From CAXXOK01 sp963666755 (GTDB taxonomy: Bacteria; Bacillota; Clostridia; Christensenellales; Aristaeellaceae), in contig CAXXGW010000009.1 of assembly GCA_963666755.2 (NCBI GenBank), forward strand, positions 248,001 to 312,000: a stretch of DNA of 64,000 nt, read 5' to 3'. This document shows, piece after piece, positions 56,671-64,000 of the stretch. The position numbers were made by a program, and so were the translations under genes. Below the pieces are notes generated by a model, which worked only from the letters and a program-made list of their open reading frames with translations, had not been told where the DNA came from and made no database searches. Each line of letters opens with the position of its first letter. The first letter of the stretch is position 1.

Positions 56671-57996
56671 ATGGCAGAATTCTTTGCAAACCTTCCCGTT
56701 GTACCGTTTGAAGGGCCTGATTCCAAGAACGATCTGTCGTTTAAGTATTATAACCCGGACCGCGTGATCCTCGGGAAAAAGATGAGCGAGCACCTGCCCT
56801 TTGCCATGGCGTGGTGGCACAATCTGGGCGCGACCGGCGTAGACATGTTCGGTTCCGGCGCGGCGGACAAATCCTTCGGCGCGCCTTACGGCACCATGGC
56901 GCACGCCAAGGCTAAGGTGGACGCAGGCTTTGAGTTCATGCGCAAGCTCGGCCTGCGCTATTTCTGCTTCCATGATGCCGATCTGGTGCCGGAGGGCGAT
57001 ACCCTGAGCGAAACCAACGCCCGCCTGGACGAGATTACTGACTACATGCTTACTAAGATGCAGGGCACCGACATCCATTGCCTGTGGGGCACGGCCAACC
57101 TGTTTGGCAACCCCCGCTTCATGAACGGCGCGGGCAGCTCCAACAGCGTGGATGTATTCTGCCACGCCGCAGCACAAATCAAGAAGGCGCTGGATTGCAC
57201 CGTAAAGCTCGGCGGCAAAGGGTATGTGTTCTGGGGCGGGCGCGAAGGCTACGAAACCCTCCTGAACACCGACATGAAGTTCGAGCAGGAAAACATCGCC
57301 GCGCTGATGCACATGGCGGTGGATTACGGCCGCTCTATCGGCTTCAAGGGCGATTACTACATCGAGCCCAAGCCCAAGGAGCCCATGAAGCACCAGTACG
57401 ATTTCGATGCCGCCACCGCCATCGGCTTCCTGCGGCAGTACGGGCTGGACAAGGATTTCAAACTGAACATCGAAGCCAACCACGCGACGCTGGCGGGCCA
57501 CACCTTCCAGCATGACCTGCGCGTGTCGGCCATCAACGGCATGCTGGGCTCGGTGGATGCCAATCAGGGCGACCTGCTGCTGGGCTGGGATACCGACGAG
57601 TTCCCCTTTAACGTGTACGAAACGACCCTGTGCATGTACGAGGTGCTCAAAGCGGGCGGCCTGACAGGCGGCTTCAACTTCGACGCCAAAACGCGCCGCT
57701 CCAGCTATACGCTGGAAGATATGTTCCACGCCTACATTCTGGGCATGGACAGCTTTGCCCTGGGCCTCATCAAGGCGGCTGCCATCATTGAGGATGGCCG
57801 TCTGGATGCGTTTGTGCGTGACCGTTACGCCAGCTACCGCGATACCGACATCGGCCGGAAAATCCGCGCCGGGCAGGCGACGCTGGCGGAGTGCGCCAAC
57901 GTGGCCATCCAAAACGGCGCGCCCGCGCTGCCGGGCAGCGGCCGGCAGGAGCATCTGGAATCCATCCTGAACCAGATCCTGTTTGGGAAGGCGTAA
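56671..57996 (+). CDS. xylA: Xylose isomerase
   Basis: The 441-residue enzyme interconverts D-xylose and D-xylulose. It matches the longer class II type: AWWHNLGATGVDMFG, YFCFHDADLVPEG with the catalytic His/Asp, YVFWGGREGYETLLNTD, YIEPKPKEPMKHQYDFD, NIEANHATLAGHTFQHD and LGWDTDEFP metal ligands. GGGAAAGGAG precedes the ATG. It is followed 10 bases later by xylB, so both share the palindrome-controlled promoter. Confidence 0.97.
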   Translation: MAEFFANLPVVPFEGPDSKNDLSFKYYNPDRVILGKKMSEHLPFAMAWWHNLGATGVDMFGSGAADKSFGAPYGTMAHAKAKVDAGFEFMRKLGLRYFCFHDADLVPEGDTLSETNARLDEITDYMLTKMQGTDIHCLWGTANLFGNPRFMNGAGSSNSVDVFCHAAAQIKKALDCTVKLGGKGYVFWGGREGYETLLNTDMKFEQENIAALMHMAVDYGRSIGFKGDYYIEPKPKEPMKHQYDFDAATAIGFLRQYGLDKDFKLNIEANHATLAGHTFQHDLRVSAINGMLGSVDANQGDLLLGWDTDEFPFNVYETTLCMYEVLKAGGLTGGFNFDAKTRRSSYTLEDMFHAYILGMDSFALGLIKAAAIIEDGRLDAFVRDRYASYRDTDIGRKIRAGQATLAECANVAIQNGAPALPGSGRQEHLESILNQILFGKA

Positions 57997-58006
57997 GGAG
58001 GTTCAC

Positions 58007-59533
58007 ATGAGCATGCAATACCTGTTGGGGATCGACCTGGGCACCAGCGGCACCAAAACCGTGCTCTTTTCGCAGGACGGGAAGGTGGTTGCCAGCGCCA
58101 CGGTGGAATACCCCATGAGCCAGCCGCAAAACGGCTGGGCGGAGCAGGCCCCCGAGGACTGGTGGAACGCTGCCGTCGTCACGCTCAGCCGTGTGCTGAA
58201 GGAAAGCGGCGTCGATCCGGAAGCCATCGCGGGCCTGGGCATCAGCGGCCAGATGCACGGTCTGGTGATGCTGGACGAACAAGGCGAGGTGCTGCGCCCC
58301 TCCATCATCTGGTGCGACCAGCGCACCGGCGTGGAGTGTGCTGAAATTACCGAACTGATCGGCGCAAAGCGGTTGATCGAGATCACCGCCAACCCTGCGC
58401 TCACGGGCTTTACGGCGGGCAAAATCCGCTGGGTGCAGAAACATGAGCCCGAGCTTTACGCCCGCTGCCGCCACATCCTGCTGCCCAAGGACTACCTGCG
58501 CTACAAGCTGACCGGCGATTTCGCCACCGAAGTGAGTGACGCCAGCGGCATGCAGCTGCTGGACGTGCCCAACCGTTGCTGGAGCGACGAAGTGCTTACC
58601 AAGCTCGGCATCGACAAAACGTATCTGGGCAAGGTGTACGAAAGCCCCGAGGTGACCGGGCACATCAGCGCGCAGGCGGCGGCGCTTACGGGCCTCAGCA
58701 GCAAAACGCTGGTGGTGGGCGGCGCGGGCGACAATGCCGCCGCCGCCGTGGGGACGGGCGTTGTGGCCGACGGGCGCGCCTTTACCACCATCGGCACCAG
58801 CGGCGTGGTGTTTGCCCATACCGACAAGCTGGCCATCGACCCCAAGGGCCGCGTGCATACCTTCTGTTGCGCGGTGCCGGGCGCCTGGCATGTGATGGGC
58901 GTTACGCAGGCCGCGGGCCTGTCGCTCAAATGGTTCCGCGACCAGTTCTGCCATGCGGAGATCGAAACCGCGGCGGGCATGGGGGTGGATCCGTACGACC
59001 TGATGAATCAGGAAGTGGCGAAGAGCCCCATCGGCGCCAACCGGCTGTTCTACCTGCCTTACCTGATGGGCGAACGCACGCCGCATCTGGACCCGGACTG
59101 CCGGGGCGTGTTCTTCGGCCTGTCCGCCATGCATGAAAAGCGCGATCTGATTCGCGCGGTCATGGAAGGCGTGACTTACTCCCTCAAGGATTGCCTGAAC
59201 GTGCTGGGCGAAATGGGCGTACAGCCCGCCCAGATGCTGGCGACCGGCGGCGGCGGGCGCAGCCCGCTGTGGCGGCAGATGCTGGCGGATGTGTTCGGCT
59301 GCCCCGTGTGCACCACCCAAAGCAAGGAAGGCCCCGCCTTGGGCGTGGCGATTCTGGCTGGGGTGGGCGCGGGCCTGTACCCGAGCGTGCGCGAGGCGTG
59401 CGACAGCATGATCCATCTGGGCGGCGAGCAGCCCCCCATTCCGGAAAACCAGCCGGTGTACGCGGCATGCTACGCACAGTTCCGGCAGCTGTACCCCGAT
59501 CTGCAGGCGGCGTTCAAGCGGCTTGCGCAATAA
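58007..59533 (+). CDS. xylB: Xylulokinase
   Basis: The 508-residue FGGY-family kinase makes xylulose 5-phosphate, which enters the pentose phosphate pathway. Visible are the N-terminal phosphate loop LGIDLGTSGTKTVLF, GISGQMHGLVMLD, IIWCDQRTG, the GGAGDNAAAAVGTG and FTTIGTSGV ATP loops, YLMGERTPHLD and the C-terminal ATGGGGRSPLWRQMLAD. The start at 58007 follows AAGGAGG; the gene begins 10 bases after xylA. The natural terminator after the stop has been split by an inserted hairpin element. Confidence 0.97.
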   Translation: MSMQYLLGIDLGTSGTKTVLFSQDGKVVASATVEYPMSQPQNGWAEQAPEDWWNAAVVTLSRVLKESGVDPEAIAGLGISGQMHGLVMLDEQGEVLRPSIIWCDQRTGVECAEITELIGAKRLIEITANPALTGFTAGKIRWVQKHEPELYARCRHILLPKDYLRYKLTGDFATEVSDASGMQLLDVPNRCWSDEVLTKLGIDKTYLGKVYESPEVTGHISAQAAALTGLSSKTLVVGGAGDNAAAAVGTGVVADGRAFTTIGTSGVVFAHTDKLAIDPKGRVHTFCCAVPGAWHVMGVTQAAGLSLKWFRDQFCHAEIETAAGMGVDPYDLMNQEVAKSPIGANRLFYLPYLMGERTPHLDPDCRGVFFGLSAMHEKRDLIRAVMEGVTYSLKDCLNVLGEMGVQPAQMLATGGGGRSPLWRQMLADVFGCPVCTTQSKEGPALGVAILAGVGAGLYPSVREACDSMIHLGGEQPPIPENQPVYAACYAQFRQLYPDLQAAFKRLAQ

Positions 59534-59538
59534 GCGTG

Positions 59539-59571
59539 AACAGGAAAGGCCCGGGAAACATCCCGGGCCTT
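59539..59571 (+). terminator. xylB terminator, left part
   Basis: The stem AAGGCCCGGGA/TCCCGGGCCTT with an AACA loop (11 bp) remains and could still work. The outer arm AACAGGA at 59539-59545 has lost its partner, now at 59758-59764. Confidence 0.8.
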
Positions 59572-59732
59572 CAGCCTGCTGAAAAAGGCCCATCTGCTTT
59601 GTCGCCGGCACCGGATAAGGGCGGTCACGTACGTCCGTGTACGCTCCCGCCCTTATCCGGTTTGGCTTCGCGCATCTGAACCTTTTTGAGCAGGCTGTAT
59701 CTCAGCGTCTTTGTAGGGTTGTCAACGGCCTG
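59572..59732. mobile_element. Dispersed hairpin element, copy 2, inserted in the xylB terminator
   Basis: This 161-base non-coding element forms a long hairpin. Outer arms are 59573-59588 and 59681-59696 (one mismatch), inner arms 59610-59624 and 59647-59661 (15 bp perfect), and a 35-base tail follows. It is bounded by two exact copies of a 25-base sequence (59547-59571 and 59733-59757). A diverged copy lies at 31770-31920. No terminal ORF exists, so it would need a transposase in trans. Confidence 0.8.
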
Positions 59733-59765
59733 AGGCCCGGGAAACATCCCGGGCCTTTCCTGTTA
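59733..59765 (+). terminator. xylB terminator, duplicated right part
   Basis: A second exact copy of the 25-base terminator centre, followed by the outer arm TCCTGTT. It can still form the 11-bp stem. Confidence 0.75.
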
Positions 59766-59850
59766 CAACCCGGCTGCACATGTGCCCGATGCCTAGCCCC
59801 TATTGTATAGGAAGAAACTCCGTCACGGGGCCGCCGGGCAGCGGTTTCCT

Positions 59851-59879
59851 TTGCACTTCAACCCCCAATCTGCTATAAT
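59851..59879 (+). promoter_or_regulatory. Promoter of the QueG-like gene
   Basis: TTGCAC (59851-59856) and a perfect TATAAT (59874-59879) are 17 bases apart, 25 bases before the start codon. Confidence 0.75.
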
Positions 59880-59904
59880 GGCGACAGTCGGAGGAGGAGC
59901 CGGT

Positions 59905-60618
59905 ATGCGTACATCGGCAGAGGTGAAAAATTTCTTCCTGCATCGCGGCGCCGATCTGTGCGGCATCGCTTCGATCGACCGTTTTGAGGGTGTGCCCGAG
60001 GGCTTTCATCCACGGGATGTGTTGCCGGAGGCGCAGTCGGTGGTGGTTGTTGCGCGGCGGTTTCCCGCATCCACGCTGCACAGCCCGAGCACCGTGCCTT
60101 ACACCATCGCCCGCAACCAGCTGACCGAAGTGCTGGATCAGATGGTGTTTGCCTTCTGCTGCGCGCTGGACGCGCAGGGCATCCTGGCCGTGCCCACCGG
60201 CGCGACGGGGCCGACCGAGTGCGACGTGCGCGACGGCCGGATGCGTAACATCCTGTCTGCAAAGCACGCGGCGCAGGCGGCGGGGCTGGGCGTGATTGGC
60301 CGCAATACCCTGCTGATTACCCCGCAGTTTGACAATATGGTCTGGTTGGACGCGGCGGTTTGCGCCTTGCCGCTGGAACCGGACCCGTTGCTGGAAGCCG
60401 ATTATTGCGGCGCGTGCACGCGCTGTGTAGAGGTATGCCCCGTACATGCCGTGGGCGACTCGCAACTGCGGCAGGATGATTGCCTTGCCTATGCCTTTGG
60501 CGGCGAGAACGGCGGCGAATGGAAGATTCGCTGCAACCGTTGCCGCACGGCCTGCCCGCACTGCCTGGGTACGGATAACGGCGGCGGGGCGGCGGCGATT
60601 GGAGATCCCTGTCCCTGA
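59905..60618 (+). CDS. Fe-S oxidoreductase related to epoxyqueuosine reductase (QueG-like)
   Basis: The 237-residue protein has the N-terminal cobalamin-reductase-like fold (GADLCGIASIDRF, SVVVVARRFP) and a C-terminal double-cluster 4Fe-4S region (YCGACTRCVEVCPVHAV and CNRCRTACPHC). QueG is usually about 310-390 residues, so this is the short form common in Clostridia whose substrate is not settled; queuosine maturation should not be assumed. GGAGGAGG precedes the ATG. It lies 61 bases before the EEP-family gene. Confidence 0.82.
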   Translation: MRTSAEVKNFFLHRGADLCGIASIDRFEGVPEGFHPRDVLPEAQSVVVVARRFPASTLHSPSTVPYTIARNQLTEVLDQMVFAFCCALDAQGILAVPTGATGPTECDVRDGRMRNILSAKHAAQAAGLGVIGRNTLLITPQFDNMVWLDAAVCALPLEPDPLLEADYCGACTRCVEVCPVHAVGDSQLRQDDCLAYAFGGENGGEWKIRCNRCRTACPHCLGTDNGGGAAAIGDPCP

Positions 60619-60679
60619 AACGACCAAACCCCTTGCACCAAGCGCCACACCGGCGTGAAAATAGAGTGAGGAACCCAGA

Positions 60680-61747
60680 ATGAAACTGTTGCGAGGTTTG
60701 CTTAAATTGATTCTGACCCTGATTGTGTGCATCCTGCTTGTGGCCGGCGGCGTGCTGGCCTGGCTGACGGTGGTGGAGTACAAACCGGCCGATGTGGAAA
60801 CCGTGACGGTAAGCGCGGGCGCGAAGCACGATACGGCGCAGACCGGCAAACGGTACAAGCTGGTGACCCTGAACGTGGGGTATGCCGGCCTCGGCCGGGA
60901 GGAAGATTTCTTTATGGACGGGGGGCACAATGTCGCCCCCAAAAATCGGCAGGAGGTGGAGGGCAACCTCTCCGCATTGCTGAGCGCGCTTTCGCTGCAA
61001 ACGGCGGACATCTGCTTCCTGCAGGAAACGGACGTCAACTCCGCGCGCAGTTTCAGCATCGACGAGTCCGCCTATTTTACACGCGGGCTGGGTATGGGGG
61101 CGGCGTTTGCCTACAACTTCCGCTGCCCGTTTGTGCCCTTTCCATGGCCGCCCATCGGGCGTGTGGAAAGCGGGCTGACGACGCTGAACAATCTGGCGGT
61201 GTCCGAGGCGACGCGGGAAAGCTTGCCTGTGCCCTTCAGCTGGCCGATGCGCATTGCCAACCTCAAGCGCTGCCTGATGGTGGAGCGCCTGCCGTTGGCC
61301 AACAGCGATAAAACGCTGGTGCTGGTGAACCTGCATCTGGAAGCCTACAGCAGTGAAGAAGGGCGCAAAGCCCAGATGCAGCAGCTTTATACGCTGCTGA
61401 AAACAGAGCTGCGTAATGGGAATTACGTGATCGCGGGCGGTGATTTTAACCAGGCGTTCCCCGATTCGCTGGAAGCGTACCCCCTGCCGGAGAACCCGAG
61501 CTGGACGCCCGGTATGCTATATGCCGACGAACTGCCGGAGGGCTATACCTTCGCCTACGACATGCGCGTGCCCACCTGCCGTGGGCTGGCCGCCCCCTAC
61601 GACGGTAACCGGAACGATCTGGTGGCGTACGTGATCGACGGCTTCATCGTTTCTTCCAACGTAAAGGTGAACAGTGTGGAAACGGTGGATTTGAACTTCC
61701 GTAACACCGACCACCAGCCGGTGGCGATGGAGTTTACCCTGCAATAG
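60680..61747 (+). CDS. Membrane-anchored endonuclease/exonuclease/phosphatase-family protein
   Basis: The 355-residue protein starts with one membrane helix (about 7-30), placing the catalytic domain outside the cell. EEP-family motifs appear in order: TLNVGY (Asn), FLQETD (metal Glu), VNLHLEAY, AGGDFNQ, DGFIVS and NTDHQPV (Asp-His). Family members cut nucleic acids or phosphoesters such as sphingomyelin and phosphoinositides. The extracellular location suggests a phospholipase or phosphatase rather than DNA repair, but no substrate is shown. Confidence 0.88.
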   Translation: MKLLRGLLKLILTLIVCILLVAGGVLAWLTVVEYKPADVETVTVSAGAKHDTAQTGKRYKLVTLNVGYAGLGREEDFFMDGGHNVAPKNRQEVEGNLSALLSALSLQTADICFLQETDVNSARSFSIDESAYFTRGLGMGAAFAYNFRCPFVPFPWPPIGRVESGLTTLNNLAVSEATRESLPVPFSWPMRIANLKRCLMVERLPLANSDKTLVLVNLHLEAYSSEEGRKAQMQQLYTLLKTELRNGNYVIAGGDFNQAFPDSLEAYPLPENPSWTPGMLYADELPEGYTFAYDMRVPTCRGLAAPYDGNRNDLVAYVIDGFIVSSNVKVNSVETVDLNFRNTDHQPVAMEFTLQ

Positions 61748-62107
61748 AGGCGTACAGCCCGGCGTCTGCGCGAACGGCGGAGGATGCAGTCATCTGACAA
61801 ACCGCGAACAGATGATTCCACCCGAGATGGGCGATACGGCTTGCCAACAGCCGATGCTTTGCAGGCAAACAGGAAATCATAAGAACCCCGCGTGGAGTCG
61901 GGCATGGGGTTATGCGCTTTTTACGTGCTGCGCCGCTGTGCCGATGCAGACATCGCGTGTCAGTGAAATTGTCCTGCCAGCGCACGGCCAATGCGCGCGC
62001 AATGTGGGAGTATGGGGAAAGGCAAGGCGATGCCAAGCCGAGTCAGGTTACTTTCCTTATGGGAGAAGAAGAGTCTGGCCCATCCCCGCCGGTTTCGGGC
62101 AGAGCAA
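61748..62107. other. Intergenic, no gene
   Basis: About 360 bases between convergent genes. A TCATCTG/CAGATGA hairpin lies at 61790-61815 and an AACCCC/GGGGTT pairing at about 61893-61921, perhaps the end of the EEP transcript. Nothing else is recognised. Confidence 0.45.
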
Positions 62108-62144
62108 AGAGAACCGCCGCTCCTGTGGGGAGCGGCGGTTCTCT
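62108..62144 (-). terminator. Terminator of the WG-repeat gene
   Basis: A 16-bp perfect stem (62108-62123 with 62129-62144) with a 5-base loop, 26 bases past the stop. Its T-run is short. Confidence 0.75.
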
Positions 62145-62170
62145 GTATTTGCCTTGCCATTGGAAAGGGT

Positions 62171-63808
62171 TCAGGGTTGGGCGGCGGCCTCATAGCGGGC
62201 AACCGGGATAGCCTTGCCGGAGATGTCATACAGGGCATAGGCGATGTGCTGCTCGATTGTAACCGTCGGACGCCCCACCTCGTCCTGACCGGGGGTTTCG
62301 GTGGTGGTGATTTGGCGCGTCTCCAGAAAACCGCCGCGGCACTCCGTCGGCACATCGCTTGCCAGCGTGAAGCCCCGCTGCGCCTTATCCAGATAGCGCA
62401 CGGTGCCGACGGCATCCTCCACGCCGCCATAACCGCCGGTAAACGGCGCAGCCTGTACATAATCGCTGCCGATGCGCGCCTTGCCGTTGGAATCAATGTA
62501 GCCGTAGCGGTCGCGGTAGGCTACGCGGCACAGGGTGTTGCCGTTAAACGCGTCATGCTGGCTCCAGGTTGGTTTCAGCACCACGTTGCCGCCCATGGAC
62601 ACCAGCCCCCACAGCTTGTTAAGCCGGATCCACGCCCGATGGTACACGGGGTCAAACTCCGTAATTTCGCTGTACTTGGCAGGCAGAATCCATGTGCCTA
62701 CGGTGTTGATCAGCCCCCAGCGATCCCCCTTGCGGGCAGCGCAGGCGCCGCTCTGGAAGGACTGTACCCCGGCGAAGGCGGGCTCAATCACCATCGTTCC
62801 GCTGGTGTTGATGAACCCCCAGCGTTTTTGCACGCGCACACCGGCCAGCCCTTCCCCAAAGGAGGCCGCGCCCTGATAGGTAAGCGGGATCACGGTGCCG
62901 CCCTTCGTATCGATGTAACCGTAGAGCTTATCGGCGGATACAGCTGCCAGACCTTCACAGAAAGGCATGGCCGTCTGCCATTGGAAACCGCTGCCGAGCA
63001 GCTCGTCGGCCACGGGGTTGTAATACCCCCACAGCCCGTCCTGCTGCACGGGGATGTACCCCTCCCGGTACAGGCCCACAGCCTGATAGGGGCCGCCGAG
63101 CACCTTGGCGGCGGGCAGATCATACAGCCACACGCCCTGCGCGTCGGTTACAGCCGCAACGCCGCCGGTGGCCCACAGTACATCGGTGTAGCGCACAGGC
63201 ACAGCCAGCGTGCCGTCGTTGCGCAGAAGGCCATAGGTACCGTTCACAGGCTGCAGATCGCCGTTTAGCACGTCGGTATCGCCCTGAAACACCTTGGCAA
63301 CCACGACGACCTGTGTGCCGTCGTCGCTCCACTGCGCGCTTTCGCGGCGGAAGGTGCGTTCCACCCAGTCGAACTGCGGGGGCACTACCCACGCGCCCTC
63401 GGCGTTCACGTAGCCGAAAGCCCCGTCCTGCAGGCTGCGGTGGGTCTGCAGCGCCTTGGCCAGCAGCAGTTGCGCATCGCTGTCCAGAAAGCCGGAGGTG
63501 CTCAACCACAGCGACGCGGCGGATGCGGGGTCCTCCCTTTGCAGCGCGAGCAGGGCCTGCGTGTAGGCACTCAGCTGCGCGGCGCGCTCATCCCCGGTCA
63601 CCCGGGCCAGCGTGTTGAGCGCGTCCAGCAGACTGCCGGAATTGACCGCCTCGATGGCGGACTGAAAATCCGGGTCGTCCGTCTGCAGGGTCACGGTCAG
63701 GGCACGCGGCGCGGCCAGTGCCGCTTCCGACACCAGAAAATCCTGCGCCAGACCGGCGGCGGGCAGGCAGAGCATCAGGCAAAGAAACACGGCGATAACC
63801 CGTTTCAT
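62171..63808 (-). CDS. Secreted WG-repeat protein
   Basis: The 545-residue exported protein has a signal peptide (about 1-21, LAQD), an alpha-helical region (about 30-115) and then some eight WG repeats (about 125-490), each of the form GYxxxxGxxVIPxxYxxxxxFxEGLA; clear copies include LWGYYNPVADELL, LYGYIDTKGGTVIPL and RWGFINTSGTMVIEP. WG repeats form beta-propeller-like or extended surfaces with no known enzymatic activity. The start at 63808 follows AGGAGGG. It is monocistronic, with its own promoter and terminator. Confidence 0.9.
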   Translation of the reverse strand: MKRVIAVFLCLMLCLPAAGLAQDFLVSEAALAAPRALTVTLQTDDPDFQSAIEAVNSGSLLDALNTLARVTGDERAAQLSAYTQALLALQREDPASAASLWLSTSGFLDSDAQLLLAKALQTHRSLQDGAFGYVNAEGAWVVPPQFDWVERTFRRESAQWSDDGTQVVVVAKVFQGDTDVLNGDLQPVNGTYGLLRNDGTLAVPVRYTDVLWATGGVAAVTDAQGVWLYDLPAAKVLGGPYQAVGLYREGYIPVQQDGLWGYYNPVADELLGSGFQWQTAMPFCEGLAAVSADKLYGYIDTKGGTVIPLTYQGAASFGEGLAGVRVQKRWGFINTSGTMVIEPAFAGVQSFQSGACAARKGDRWGLINTVGTWILPAKYSEITEFDPVYHRAWIRLNKLWGLVSMGGNVVLKPTWSQHDAFNGNTLCRVAYRDRYGYIDSNGKARIGSDYVQAAPFTGGYGGVEDAVGTVRYLDKAQRGFTLASDVPTECRGGFLETRQITTTETPGQDEVGRPTVTIEQHIAYALYDISGKAIPVARYEAAAQP

Positions 63809-63856
63809 GCAATCCCTCCTGTGTTTGGATGCAGCGGTATGAATTTCCATATCCGA

Positions 63857-63885
63857 ATTGTAGCATCCATGCGGGGTTGCGTCAA
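63857..63885 (-). promoter_or_regulatory. Promoter of the WG-repeat gene
   Basis: On the minus strand, TTGACG (63880-63885) and TACAAT (63857-63862) are 17 bases apart. Confidence 0.75.
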
Positions 63886-63958
63886 GGCAAACCCTGCGCG
63901 CTTTGCCGTTACGGGCTGTGCTGCTGCGCAGGCTGACGGTTTTTTTGCTGTACTGCGC

Positions 63959-63987
63959 TTGACAAAGCATCTCCACGCCGGTATAAT
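63959..63987 (+). promoter_or_regulatory. Promoter firing out of the right edge
   Basis: A consensus TTGACA (63959-63964) and TATAAT (63982-63987) are 17 bases apart. The gene it serves lies beyond the window. Confidence 0.85.
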
Positions 63988-64000
63988 GCGCGCAAGGCAA

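Noticed and set aside
1..64000. tRNA or rRNA genes
   Set aside because: No cloverleaf with a convincing TTCGA arm and CCA-type end, and no rRNA segment, was recognised; a tRNAscan run would settle this.

Overview
The window reads as 64 kb of chromosome from a GC-rich member of the Clostridia (Firmicutes), probably an uncultured gut or rumen anaerobe. This rests on: strong AGGAGG ribosome sites before nearly every gene; sigma-A promoters of the TTGACA-17-TATAAT type; an HrcA-type CIRCE operator; KtrAB, NrdR, DUF3048/YerB, VanW, YibE/F and BMP-family proteins; an Lsa/Vga-like ABC-F protein; and an anaerobic flavour (ferredoxin, NrdD-like peptide, DUF1858, QueG-like Fe-S protein). The genus cannot be named from sequence alone. 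No rRNA, tRNA, CRISPR array, prophage or intact transposase was seen.

Layout. 1-7.3 kb: end of a WYL regulator, Ohr/OsmC peroxidase, peptidase T (-), the KtrB-KtrA potassium system with an esterase, and an ArsR repressor overlapping a small ferredoxin gene. 7.5-12.7 kb (-): a DUF3048 protein, an L,D-transpeptidase with four wall-binding modules and a Pro/Thr stalk, a HAD phosphatase, and an AraC regulator divergent from an MFS transporter. 14.5-26.8 kb: an NrdD-like peptide, a secreted Ig-like protein, a transposon-like structured non-coding segment, a GH94 phosphorylase, an ABC-F gene with an attenuator leader, xpt, a 6-phosphogluconolactonase-like gene, a VanW protein, alkaline phosphatase and a YibE/F membrane protein. 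26.9-31.8 kb: enolase, a BMP-type binding protein, CorA behind a terminator-bearing leader, an SDR, and a small LysM protein with a bacteriocin-type double-glycine leader.

32-43.3 kb is one co-directional minus-strand run: nrdR, polA, coaE, a lytic transglycosylase, a peptide-binding protein, a CHAP amidase, a secreted caspase-like protease with an EF-hand loop, and a GT2 glycosyltransferase. This joins replication and nucleotide genes to envelope genes. 43.4-50 kb holds an O-antigen-ligase-like membrane protein, DUF1858, a ferritin-like protein, an ECF S-component, secG, a monoacylglycerol-lipase-like hydrolase, and htpG under a perfect CIRCE element. A 198-bp tandem repeat array (50.06-50.76 kb) separates htpG from the sugar locus.

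50.8-59.5 kb is a complete pentose locus. A ChvE/XylF-type binding protein, ATPase and permease form one operon, divergent from a LacI-family regulator, and xylA-xylB follow behind a promoter whose -10 box lies inside a perfect palindrome. Imported xylose would be isomerised to xylulose and phosphorylated. The terminator after xylB has been split by a roughly 160-bp hairpin element that left a 25-bp duplication; a diverged second copy lies beside the LysM gene terminator. 59.9-64 kb: a QueG-like Fe-S protein, a membrane-anchored EEP-family hydrolase, a secreted WG-repeat protein (-), and an outward promoter at the right edge.

The most interesting material is in short elements rather than a large new operon: the terminator-targeting hairpin element, the three-codon upstream ORF and attenuator before the ABC-F gene, the corA leader, the LysM/double-glycine protein, the segment at 15.78-16.04 kb, and the repeat array.
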